Both the position numbers and the translations under genes were made by a program. From assembly GCA_036505015.1 (NCBI GenBank), contig DASXUC010000105.1, positions 1-20,532 on the forward strand: a stretch of DNA of 20,532 nt, read 5' to 3'. This DNA is from DASXUC01 sp036505015. Lineage in GTDB: Bacteria > Sysuimicrobiota > Sysuimicrobiia > Sysuimicrobiales > Kaftiobacteriaceae. Positions 1 to 6,090 of this stretch are shown here, piece after piece. Position 1 is the first letter of the stretch. Every line of letters starts with the position of its first letter. Under the pieces are notes generated by a model, which saw nothing but the letters and a program-made list of their open reading frames with translations, had not been told where the DNA came from and searched no databases.

Positions 1-178
1 AAGCCGGCTACCGAGTAGCGCCCGGCCCAGGCGCTGCGAGGGAACTCCAACGGGCTGGCGGTCGGCGGATCCGGCTCAGAGGAGCCGTCCATCGCGAGAA
101 CCAAACGCTGAGCTACACGCGTAGACGCTTCGCCCTCGCAATCTCAGGACGCGGGTTCGATTCCCGCCGCCTCCACCA
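1..178 (+). ncRNA. ssrA: tmRNA (SsrA), 3' part; 5' end outside window
   Basis: Transfer-messenger RNA rescues stalled ribosomes together with SmpB. The visible part shows a hairpin at 72-87 (CGGCTC/GAGCCG), a short pseudoknot-4-like stem at 113-124 (CTAC/GTAG, in the usual context before the acceptor half), a tRNA-like T-arm (stem 151-155 with 163-167, loop TTCGATT at 156-162), the 3' acceptor strand at 168-174 and an encoded ACCA ending at 178. A terminator hairpin follows at once. The tag-peptide reading frame and the 5' acceptor strand lie upstream of base 1, so the tag cannot be read. The smpB gene is at the other end of the window, which supports the call. The family is clear from the 3' end; the exact fold of bases 1-70 is not resolved. 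Confidence 0.88.
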
Positions 179-220
179 AAATTAGGAACGGGCCTGGTTT
201 GTGGGCCCGTTCCTAATTTT
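178..220 (+). terminator. ssrA terminator hairpin (copy 1)
   Basis: A perfect 17-bp stem (178-194 with 204-220) with a 9-base loop starts on the last A of the tmRNA CCA and ends in TTTT. It is GC-rich at the tip and A/T-rich at the base, so it reads as an intrinsic terminator. The A/T base may also work on the opposite strand. Confidence 0.85.
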
Positions 221-230
221 GGAAGATAGA

Positions 231-249
231 AAGAATCGAACCCGCGTCC
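231..249 (-). repeat. inverted T-arm-like block, copy 1
   Basis: Bases 233-249 are the exact reverse complement of tmRNA bases 147-163 (GGACGCGGGTTCGATTC). With the terminator between them they form a large interrupted inverted repeat. No acceptor strand or CCA follows on the minus strand, so this is not a tRNA gene. Confidence 0.75.
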
Positions 250-257
250 GAGGGAGT

Positions 258-278
258 CTGAGGGAGGTACTCCCTCAG
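258..278. repeat. GTA-centred palindrome, unit 1
   Basis: A perfect 9+3+9 hairpin, CTGAGGGAG / GTA / CTCCCTCAG. Unit 2 has a hairpin at the matching place with three compensated base-pair changes, which suggests the structure rather than the sequence is kept. Confidence 0.7.
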
Positions 279-396
279 GATCTAGGGGGCAGCGAGCCCC
301 ATTCTACCCAACAGGAGATGGTGCTATTCGCCGGGCGAGCGATCGGGGGACGTGTCCCTCCGAGGAGGGAGGCGTGACATTGGCTTCCTTACGGGG

Positions 397-421
397 CCCC
401 ACGAGCTATAGGCTCGTGGGG
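397..421. repeat. 10-bp-stem hairpin, unit 1
   Basis: CCCCACGAGC (397-406) pairs perfectly with GCTCGTGGGG (412-421) across a 5-base loop. It sits just upstream of the copy 2 T-arm. The matching place in unit 2 has only a shorter stem (668-672 with 677-681). Confidence 0.65.
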
Positions 422-436
422 GTCGCGCCGACCGAC

Positions 437-468
437 GGACGGGGGTTCGATTCCCGCCGCCTCCACCA
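437..468 (+). repeat. ssrA 3'-end duplicate, copy 2
   Basis: Positions 443-469 are identical to 153-179 in the tmRNA gene (T-loop, acceptor strand, CCA). The 5' T-stem reads GGGGG instead of GCGGG, which breaks one T-stem pair. This copy is therefore not a functional tmRNA end. It looks like a duplicated attachment site or a repeat-unit boundary. It shares its whole 32 bases with copy 3. Confidence 0.8.
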
Positions 469-514
469 AGAATGAGAAACGGCCCCATGTAGTTCGGGGC
501 CGTTTCTCATTCTT
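468..514 (+). terminator. terminator hairpin (copy 2)
   Basis: A perfect 19-bp stem (468-486 with 496-514) starts on the A of the CCA and has the same layout as the ssrA terminator. The lower stem differs in sequence from copy 1, but both arms changed together so pairing is kept. Confidence 0.8.
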
Positions 515-530
515 GAAGTTAGGTAAGATG

Positions 531-550
531 ATCGAACCCGCGTCCTGAGG
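531..550 (-). repeat. inverted T-arm-like block, copy 2
   Basis: The reverse complement reads CCTCAGGACGCGGGTTCGAT. It matches tmRNA bases 144-161 (CTCAGGACGCGGGTTCGA then T), extending the homology upstream of the T-arm by several bases compared with inverted copy 1. Confidence 0.72.
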
Positions 551-553
551 GGT

Positions 554-574
554 GCGGGGGAGGTACTCCCCCGC
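554..574. repeat. GTA-centred palindrome, unit 2
   Basis: A perfect 9+3+9 hairpin, GCGGGGGAG / GTA / CTCCCCCGC. It differs from the unit 1 palindrome at three stem positions, all of them compensated on the other arm. Confidence 0.7.
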
Positions 575-638
575 GCAGTTGGGGGCAGCGAGCGCCGGAC
601 GATCTGGCGATCGAAGGGCGAAATCCCGCGCGAGCGAT

Positions 639-657
639 CAGGGGGCAGCGCCCCCTG
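639..657. repeat. 8-bp-stem hairpin, unit 2
   Basis: CAGGGGGC (639-646) pairs perfectly with GCCCCCTG (650-657) around a 3-base loop. The matching place in unit 1 (about 346-358) has a different but also self-complementary GGGAC/GTCCC sequence. Confidence 0.6.
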
Positions 658-693
658 AAGCGCGAGCCGCCCGATAGGGCGAGTGTGAGCGCT

Positions 694-725
694 GGACGGG
701 GGTTCGATTCCCGCCGCCTCCACCA
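694..725 (+). repeat. ssrA 3'-end duplicate, copy 3
   Basis: This copy is identical to copy 2 over 32 bases, including the same T-stem-breaking G. It matches the real tmRNA end from 700 onward. It marks the start of the last repeat unit before the catabolic gene block. Confidence 0.8.
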
Positions 726-768
726 AACATGAAAGTGGCCCCTGCAGTTCGGGGCCGTTTTCATGTTT
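725..768 (+). terminator. terminator hairpin (copy 3)
   Basis: An 18-bp stem (725-742 with 751-768) contains two G-U-type pairs and again begins on the A of the CCA. It lies 25 bases past the stop codon of the minus-strand Fe-S oxidoreductase gene, so it may also terminate the catabolic transcript coming from the right. Confidence 0.75.
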
Positions 769-791
769 GGAAGAAGTGAGATCCGAACCCG
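769..791. repeat. left boundary repeat of the catabolic block
   Basis: GGAAGAAGTGAGA (769-781) is identical to 19211-19223, and the following CCGAACCCGC matches CGAGCCCGC at the right end with one gap. It is the third inverted T-arm-like block, cut short just before the stop codon of the first catabolic gene (793-795). The pair of direct repeats brackets the whole minus-strand gene block. Confidence 0.6.
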
Positions 792-792
792 C

Positions 793-2778
793 CTAACCAT
801 CGAGACTCTCTGCAACTAACTCGGCGACGTCCAGCGTTCTGGGGTGGCGCTCGGCTTGGGTCTGCTTCACGCCGTCTTCGATCATCAGCATGCAGAACGG
901 ACAGGCGGTGCCGATCGTCTCGGCTCCGGTGGCCACGGCTTCCTGGGCGCGCGCCACGTTGATGCGCTGGCCCGGCCGGTCGTCCATCCAGTAGCGCCCT
1001 CCCCCCGCCCCGCAGCAGAAGGAGTTACGTCCCGACCGCGGCATCTCCACGCGCTCCAGACCCAGCGCATCGATCGCCTGCCGCGGCGCCTCATACTCGC
1101 CGTTCACCCGGCCGAGATAGCAGGGATCATGGAACGTGACGGTGCCGGTCCGCGGCGGGGCGGGCAGACGTCCTTGGGCCTGCAGTTCGGCGATCAATTG
1201 GGTGTGGTGGACGACGTCGTACGTCCCGCCGAATTCCGGGTACTCGTGTTTGATGGTATTCATGCAGTGGGGACAGGTCGTGACGATCCGCGTCACGCCG
1301 TAGCGCCGCAGCGTCTCGATGTTCTGTTTGGCCTGCTGCTGGAAGAGGTATTCGTTGCCGATGCGCCGCGCCGGATCGCCGCTGCACCCCTCCTCCTCCC
1401 CCAGGACGGCGAAGTCGATTCCGGCCCGGTGCAGGATCATGGCCAGTGCCCGCGCGATGCTGTGGTTGCGCTCGTTGAGCGCGGTCGCGCAGCCGACCCA
1501 GAACAGCAGGTCGGCAGAGCCTTTGACCGCCATCTCCTGTACGTAGGGCAGGTCCCGGTACCAGTCCCGGCGCGTGGACCCGGTCCCGCGAAACGGATGC
1601 CCGCGGTCTTCGATCCCCTGGATCGCCGCCGCGGCGCCGTCGGGAAGGTCCGATTCTTCCATCACCACGTACCGGCGCATGTCGACGATCTTCGAAACAT
1701 GCTCGATTTCCACCGGACAGGCCTCGACGCAGGCAAAGCACGTGGTGCACGACCAGATGGTCTCCGGCAGGATGACCGGTCCGACCAGGGACGCGCCGGC
1801 CGCGGTATCCGCCGTCGTCGCGCGGGCGTACATATGCGCCTGCAGGTCCAGAATGACCGCCTTCGGATTCAACGGCTTGCCCACGGCAAACGCCGGACAC
1901 GCCGCCTGGCACAACCCGCACTCGGTGCAGGCGTCCAGATCGAGCAAATCCTTCCAGTGAAATTCCCCCAGCGTCTTGGCCCCCAGCACCGGCGCAGTCT
2001 CCAGATTGATCGGATCCAGCCGGCCGCGCGGTGTGAACCGGCGGAAATAGATCGACGCCGGAGAGATGAAGATGTGGCGGAGTTTCGTGTACGGCAGATA
2101 CGCCAGCCACCCAAAGACGATCACCAGATGCAACCACCAGAGGCCGCGGTGGGCGACCCGCAGTGCGCTGCCGGTGAGGCCGGCGGCCGCAAACGCCCGC
2201 CCGGTCGCGTAGCCTACGGGCGACCAGATCGCCCAGGGATCGGCGGTCCCGACGATGCGCAGTCCCTCCACCATGAACCCGGTGATCAGGATGACGAGGA
2301 ACCAGACGGGCAGTATCCAATCCGGATTCTTCGTCCGGTCCAGCCTGTGGGCACGGAGCAGGTACCGCTTCACCAGCCCCATCACCAGGCCGATGATGGC
2401 GGCCAGCCCCAGCAGGTCGAGGGCCAGCGATTGGAACCACAGGTAGAAGGGACCCTGCATGATGGGGATCTTGAAATCTTCGTGCACCATCACGACGAGC
2501 GTGCCCACAAACAGCGTGAGGAAGCCCAGGAAGATGAACTGGTGCATGATCCCGGAGTAGCGGTCGCGGAGGATCTTGCGCTGGGCCACGGCGAGGTCGA
2601 GCAGGGCTCGCAGGCGGGCGCGGGGGCGATCGGTCCGATCGACCGGCCGGCCCATCCGCCAGCGGCGAACCCGCCGCCACAGCCCCCAGAGCAGTACGGC
2701 GGCGGTTGGGACGAGCAGGACGTACATCAGCCAAACGGCTGAGACGTTCCAGTAGATTTCCCGGGTCGGGGTGTCCAC
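793..2778 (-). CDS. membrane Fe-S oxidoreductase, likely ETF:quinone oxidoreductase
   Basis: 661 aa. The first 240 residues hold several hydrophobic helices (about 15-34, 78-98, 112-136, 154-172, 212-228), resembling the NarI/cytochrome-type membrane part of this family. Two ferredoxin-type clusters follow: Cys284/287/290/294 and Cys344/347/350/354, each ending in CP. Then come two CCG (HdrB/GlpC-type cysteine-rich) domains: Cys430, Cys465, Cys502/505, and Cys553, Cys588-Cys589-Gly, Cys626/629. This arrangement is that of the DUF224-type proteins encoded beside etfAB and proposed to pass electrons from reduced ETF to menaquinone. Here the gene directly follows etfBA with 3 bases between, which strongly supports that role. 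The start is GTG at 2778. Its ribosome site would have to lie inside the end of etfA, so the exact start is not certain. Confidence 0.85.
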   Translation of the reverse strand: MDTPTREIYWNVSAVWLMYVLLVPTAAVLLWGLWRRVRRWRMGRPVDRTDRPRARLRALLDLAVAQRKILRDRYSGIMHQFIFLGFLTLFVGTLVVMVHEDFKIPIMQGPFYLWFQSLALDLLGLAAIIGLVMGLVKRYLLRAHRLDRTKNPDWILPVWFLVILITGFMVEGLRIVGTADPWAIWSPVGYATGRAFAAAGLTGSALRVAHRGLWWLHLVIVFGWLAYLPYTKLRHIFISPASIYFRRFTPRGRLDPINLETAPVLGAKTLGEFHWKDLLDLDACTECGLCQAACPAFAVGKPLNPKAVILDLQAHMYARATTADTAAGASLVGPVILPETIWSCTTCFACVEACPVEIEHVSKIVDMRRYVVMEESDLPDGAAAAIQGIEDRGHPFRGTGSTRRDWYRDLPYVQEMAVKGSADLLFWVGCATALNERNHSIARALAMILHRAGIDFAVLGEEEGCSGDPARRIGNEYLFQQQAKQNIETLRRYGVTRIVTTCPHCMNTIKHEYPEFGGTYDVVHHTQLIAELQAQGRLPAPPRTGTVTFHDPCYLGRVNGEYEAPRQAIDALGLERVEMPRSGRNSFCCGAGGGRYWMDDRPGQRINVARAQEAVATGAETIGTACPFCMLMIEDGVKQTQAERHPRTLDVAELVAESLDG

Positions 2779-2781
2779 TCC

Positions 2782-3756
2782 CTAGGGCGTGACGGCGTGC
2801 TTCTTGGCGGCCAGCAGCGCCTGGGCAAACGCCGGAAAGATCTCCCGCCAGTCGCCGACGGCGCCGAGGTGCGCGGCGCGGAAAATCGGCGCCTGCGGAT
2901 CGTTGTTGATCGCCACGATGACCTTGGCGCTGCTCATCCCCGCCAGATGTTGGCTGGCGCCCGAGATGCCCACGGCCACGTAGAGGTCGGGGCTGACGAT
3001 CTTTCCGGTCTGCCCGACCTGCGCCGCCGGGGGAATCCAGCCGGCGTCTACCGCCGCCAGCGACGCGCCGACGGCGCCGCCCAGTTGTGCGGCCAGTTCC
3101 CGCAGCGGCGCGAAGCCGTCGGGGCCGCCCAGCCCGCGCCCGCCCGAGAGGATGACGCGCGCCTCGTCCAGCCTGGGGCCGGTCGCCGCGGCGGCCTGTT
3201 TAACGACCCGCGGCCCGGCGCGCTCGGGCCTCCCGTCCACCGTGATCCGTTCGGCGGACGCGCGGGATCCGCGCGGCGCCACCTGACGATCGAAGGCTCC
3301 CCGCTTGATCCGGATCGCAGGCCGGCCGGTCCGTACCGCGAGGCGGGCGATCGCCTTCCCACCGTAGACGGGTTTCAAGAACGTCGGTGTGCCGCCCGTG
3401 GACTCGACCGCGATGCAGTCAGACACCAGTCCGAGCCCGGCGCGGTGGGCGAAGCGTGGTGCCAGTTCGCTGTCTGATGCCGACGCCGAGAATACCGCCC
3501 CCGCGGCGCCGGCATGCGCCCAGAGGCCAAGCAGCGCATGGAGCAATGCTTCCGTGTCGACCGCGGCGACCTCGCCGTCGGCGACGAGAACGCGGTCGGC
3601 CGCCCCCAGGAGCACGGCATCCTCTGCGCCTGCGGGGCCGCCCACCACTCCGGCGATCACTTTCCCAGCGTTGGCCGCCATGATGCGGGCGGCGGTGAGC
3701 GCCTCACGCCGCGCTTCGTTCGACCCCGCCGTGTTCCAGGAAACGAAGACGTCCAT
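2782..3756 (-). CDS. etfA: electron transfer flavoprotein alpha subunit
   Basis: 324 aa, normal length for EtfA. The C-terminal FAD domain is intact: SGGRGLG (204-210), VGQTGK (247-252), GISGASQHLAGM (263-274), and INNDPQAPIF (283-292). EtfA/EtfB accept electrons from acyl-CoA-type or similar FAD dehydrogenases in the cytoplasm. One oddity: family members usually have Arg in the GASRAAVDAG motif next to the flavin, while this protein has Leu233 (GASLAAVDAG, codon CTG, one base from CGG). The ATG start at 3756 follows the etfB stop codon with no gap, so the two are almost certainly translated together. The downstream gene is the Fe-S membrane oxidoreductase, giving a route to quinone. Confidence 0.92.
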   Translation of the reverse strand: MDVFVSWNTAGSNEARREALTAARIMAANAGKVIAGVVGGPAGAEDAVLLGAADRVLVADGEVAAVDTEALLHALLGLWAHAGAAGAVFSASASDSELAPRFAHRAGLGLVSDCIAVESTGGTPTFLKPVYGGKAIARLAVRTGRPAIRIKRGAFDRQVAPRGSRASAERITVDGRPERAGPRVVKQAAAATGPRLDEARVILSGGRGLGGPDGFAPLRELAAQLGGAVGASLAAVDAGWIPPAAQVGQTGKIVSPDLYVAVGISGASQHLAGMSSAKVIVAINNDPQAPIFRAAHLGAVGDWREIFPAFAQALLAAKKHAVTP

Positions 3757-4554
3757 CTAGATGACCCCCGTCTCCAGCAGCCGCTTCGCCAGCACGGTCC
3801 CCTTCTCGGCGCCCGTGCTCCCCTCGACCAGTTCACAGCCGGCGGCGGCCGGCGGGACCATCAGTTCGAGGACCTCGAGTTCCCGGTCAGCCGCGGCGGC
3901 GTCGGCGGTGAGACCCAGGTCACGCAGCGTCCACTCTTTCAGCGGCTTGCGGCCGGCCATCATCGTGTCTTTCACCTTGGGCAGGCGCGCGCGGTTCACC
4001 TCGGCATTCGTCACGATGCCGGCCACTGGAGGCGCGGTTTCCAGCAGCACCGTACCGTCGGAGGATTCCTGGCGCAACTGCAAATACCCGTTGCCCCCCC
4101 GCACGTGAGTCAGCAGGGGCACGACCGCATATCCGAGCTCTTCCCCCAGCCGCGCGCCGACCTGCCCGAAGTCCCAATCACCGGATTGCCGCCCGCACAG
4201 CACGAGATCTGCGCCGCCCAGGGCCCGCACGGCGGCGCCGAGGAGAAGCGCGGTCTGCCGGGGATCCGGTCGGGCCAACGCCGGGTCGGCGATCAAGACG
4301 GCGTCGTCGCAGCCCATGGCGAGGGCCCGCTTCAGCGCCTCGCGCGATTCCGCGCCGCCGATGGTGACCGCGGTCACTGTTCCGCCGGCCTGCTCCTTCA
4401 ACTGTACGGCCACCTCCAGAGCATTCAAATCAAACGGACCGATCACCAGCGGCGTCCGCCCGCGTACCGCCTCCTTCGCCGCGGCATCGATGGCGAAGTC
4501 CCGCGGTGGGATCTCGGGATCGAGAATCTGCTTGACGCAGACGATGGTGCGCAC
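3757..4554 (-). CDS. etfB: electron transfer flavoprotein beta subunit
   Basis: 265 aa. Family motifs are present: the N-terminal VCVKQILD (5-12), the DLNALE segment (42-47), the nucleotide-binding segment RALAMGCDDAVLIAD (76-90), the CGRQSGDWDFGQVG loop (120-133) and the C-terminal signature GRKPLKEWTLRDLG (201-214). EtfB partners EtfA and binds AMP, or a second FAD in bifurcating forms; which kind this is was not determined. The GTG start at 4554 lies two bases after the stop of the FAD dehydrogenase gene, which places the dehydrogenase, etfB, etfA and the Fe-S oxidoreductase in one tight sub-operon and suggests the dehydrogenase is the electron donor. Confidence 0.92.
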   Translation of the reverse strand: MRTIVCVKQILDPEIPPRDFAIDAAAKEAVRGRTPLVIGPFDLNALEVAVQLKEQAGGTVTAVTIGGAESREALKRALAMGCDDAVLIADPALARPDPRQTALLLGAAVRALGGADLVLCGRQSGDWDFGQVGARLGEELGYAVVPLLTHVRGGNGYLQLRQESSDGTVLLETAPPVAGIVTNAEVNRARLPKVKDTMMAGRKPLKEWTLRDLGLTADAAAADRELEVLELMVPPAAAGCELVEGSTGAEKGTVLAKRLLETGVI

Positions 4555-4556
4555 GC

Positions 4557-6062
4557 TCAGCGCCTGCCGACCATGTTCGCGCGTGAGGACGCCGCCTCGG
4601 CCGCCTTGGCTCCGGCGATCCTCCCGAAAACGGCCCCGGTCATCAGCCCGGTTCCCCCCGCGTAGTTGTGATAGAAGAGGCCCCCCACCAGTTCCCCGGC
4701 GGCGTACAGGCCCGGGATCAGATCGCCCTCGGTGTCCACGACCTGGGCGTCGGGGGTGATCTTCAATCCGCCGAAGGTAAACGTGATGCCGCAGGTGACC
4801 GCGAAGCCGAGGTACGGCGGCGTGTCGATGCGCAGCGCCCAGTTGGACTTCGGCGGGTCAATCCCCACCGTGCGCTTGCCGTCCTTGACCGCGGGGTCAT
4901 ACGGCGTGTCCTGCACGGCCGCGTTGTACTCCTGGATGGTCCGCAGCAGGCCCTGCCGGTCGATCTCCAGCGCCTCGGCCAGTTCCTCCAGGGTCGGGGC
5001 TTCGGCCTTGGTGACTTCTTTGATGCGATACTCCTCGCGCAGCAGATGCACGACTTTGGCGTCGAAGATCTGGAACGCGAGGCGGCCGGGCTGCTTGAGG
5101 ATCTCCCGGCCGTACTTCGCGTACGTATAGTTGCGGAAATCCGCCCCCTCGTCGACGAAGCGCCGGCCGAGTTTGTTCACGATCAGGCCAAACGGATACG
5201 AGTGCTTTTGGAAGAGTTCGCCGATCTTGGGGTCGCCGAACGGCGGAGCGTTCGCGTCCCAGGCCACGGCGTGGCAGCCGCTCCAGTGGCCGAAGGGCTG
5301 CGCCCCGATGTCCATGGCCATGCGAATGCCGTCGCCGGTGTTGTATGGGGTTCCGCGCACGCGCGCGAGGTCCCAGTCGGGACCGAGATACCGCGCCCGC
5401 CATTCCGGGTTGGCCTCAAAGCCCCCCGCGGCAAGGATCACGGTCGCCGCGGGCACGTCCACCTGGGTCCCGTCGCGCCGCACTCCGACGCCGACTACCC
5501 GCCCCTCGCCGTCCGTCAGCAGGCGCTCACCCCGTGCACCGTACCACATGTCGATCCCCAACTGCTCGGCGCGCGCAAAGAGCGAGTCGACCAGCCCGAC
5601 CCCGCCGCCGACGGACTGGGTGATCATGCCTCCCCAGAACCGGTAGCGGTCGCGGGTCTTGAATGCCTGGCGGCCAAAGAGCAGCACGAAGCGGACCCCG
5701 TGGCCGCGCATCCAGATCATCGTGTCTTGCGCGCGGCGGACCAGCACATCCACCAGATCCGGATCCGCCAGGTATTCGGTGACCTTGGCCATGTCCTCGA
5801 AGTACTGGTCCTCGGTGTAGCTGCCAATGTCGACGGAGGCCGCTTCCGCATCGGTGAGATCGGGAATGATCTTCCGGATGTCGTCGAGGCCGCGGTAGGG
5901 GAACCGGAACGATCCTCCGGTCACGTAGGAGTTCCCGCCCCGCCAGTATCGGGGCGCGCGCTCCAGCACCAGCACCTGTGCGCCGGCTTCCCTCGCCGAG
6001 AGCGCCGCGCACAGCCCCGCATTTCCAGCGCCCACGACCACGACGTCGTACGCAGTTGTCAT
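4557..6062 (-). CDS. FAD-dependent dehydrogenase, TcuA/fumarate-reductase type
   Basis: 501 aa, a typical length for tricarballylate dehydrogenase TcuA and 3-ketosteroid dehydrogenase/fumarate reductase flavoproteins. The FAD Rossmann motif GAGNAG is at 11-16, an acidic residue ends the second strand (ERAPR, 34-38), and GGNSYVTGG lies at 42-50. ILAAGGFEAN is at 209-218, the RRFVDEG segment at 300-306 holds the position of the family's catalytic Arg, and the C-terminal NYAGGTGLMTGAVFGRIAG (466-484) closes the FAD site. No heme or flavin-transfer domain is fused. GGNS and the next-door TctC-like gene favour a TcuA-like enzyme oxidising a di- or tricarboxylate, but the substrate is inferred. A GGAGGG ribosome site lies about 9 bases before ATG 6062. 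Electrons probably go to EtfAB, encoded two bases downstream. Confidence 0.82.
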   Translation of the reverse strand: MTTAYDVVVVGAGNAGLCAALSAREAGAQVLVLERAPRYWRGGNSYVTGGSFRFPYRGLDDIRKIIPDLTDAEAASVDIGSYTEDQYFEDMAKVTEYLADPDLVDVLVRRAQDTMIWMRGHGVRFVLLFGRQAFKTRDRYRFWGGMITQSVGGGVGLVDSLFARAEQLGIDMWYGARGERLLTDGEGRVVGVGVRRDGTQVDVPAATVILAAGGFEANPEWRARYLGPDWDLARVRGTPYNTGDGIRMAMDIGAQPFGHWSGCHAVAWDANAPPFGDPKIGELFQKHSYPFGLIVNKLGRRFVDEGADFRNYTYAKYGREILKQPGRLAFQIFDAKVVHLLREEYRIKEVTKAEAPTLEELAEALEIDRQGLLRTIQEYNAAVQDTPYDPAVKDGKRTVGIDPPKSNWALRIDTPPYLGFAVTCGITFTFGGLKITPDAQVVDTEGDLIPGLYAAGELVGGLFYHNYAGGTGLMTGAVFGRIAGAKAAEAASSRANMVGRR

Positions 6063-6090
6063 CTCAACGCACCCTCCACCGGTTCACGGT

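Larger units (their letters stand above)
179..792. other. non-coding array of ssrA 3'-end repeats
   Basis: No credible protein gene lies here. The reading frames on the minus strand begin by translating the antisense of the tRNA-like T-arm and CCA (WRRRESNPRP and VEAAGIEPPSS peptides), a well-known false-ORF signature. The stretch holds two tandem units of about 290 and 257 bp. Each is made of a terminator hairpin, an inverted T-arm-like block, several perfect hairpins, and a new copy of the tmRNA T-arm/acceptor/CCA end. The two spacers are related: both share a palindrome centred on GTA, the block GGGGGCAGCGAGC (285-297 and 581-593) and GCGAGCGATC (336-345 and 630-639). Confidence 0.75.

Noticed and set aside
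233..297. A minus-strand tRNA gene suggested by GGACGCGGGTTCGATTC
   Set aside because: Only a T-arm-like block is present; no matching acceptor strand, anticodon arm or CCA follows on that strand.
179..725. CRISPR array, because of regularly spaced repeats
   Set aside because: Units are about 260-290 bp with homologous, hairpin-rich spacers and tmRNA-derived repeats; this does not match CRISPR repeat and spacer sizes, and no cas genes are present.
406..815. Minus-strand frames 406-726 and 519-815 encoding WRRRESNPRP / VEAAGIEPPSS peptides
   Set aside because: They translate the antisense of the tmRNA T-arm, CCA and terminator; this peptide is a known false-ORF signature of tRNA-like 3' ends. 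They also cover hairpin-rich non-coding DNA.
844..2742. 632-aa plus-strand frame opposite the Fe-S oxidoreductase
   Set aside because: Composition rich in Arg, His, Gln, Pro and Asp, no domain, and fully antisense to a gene with intact cysteine motifs; a GC-driven shadow.
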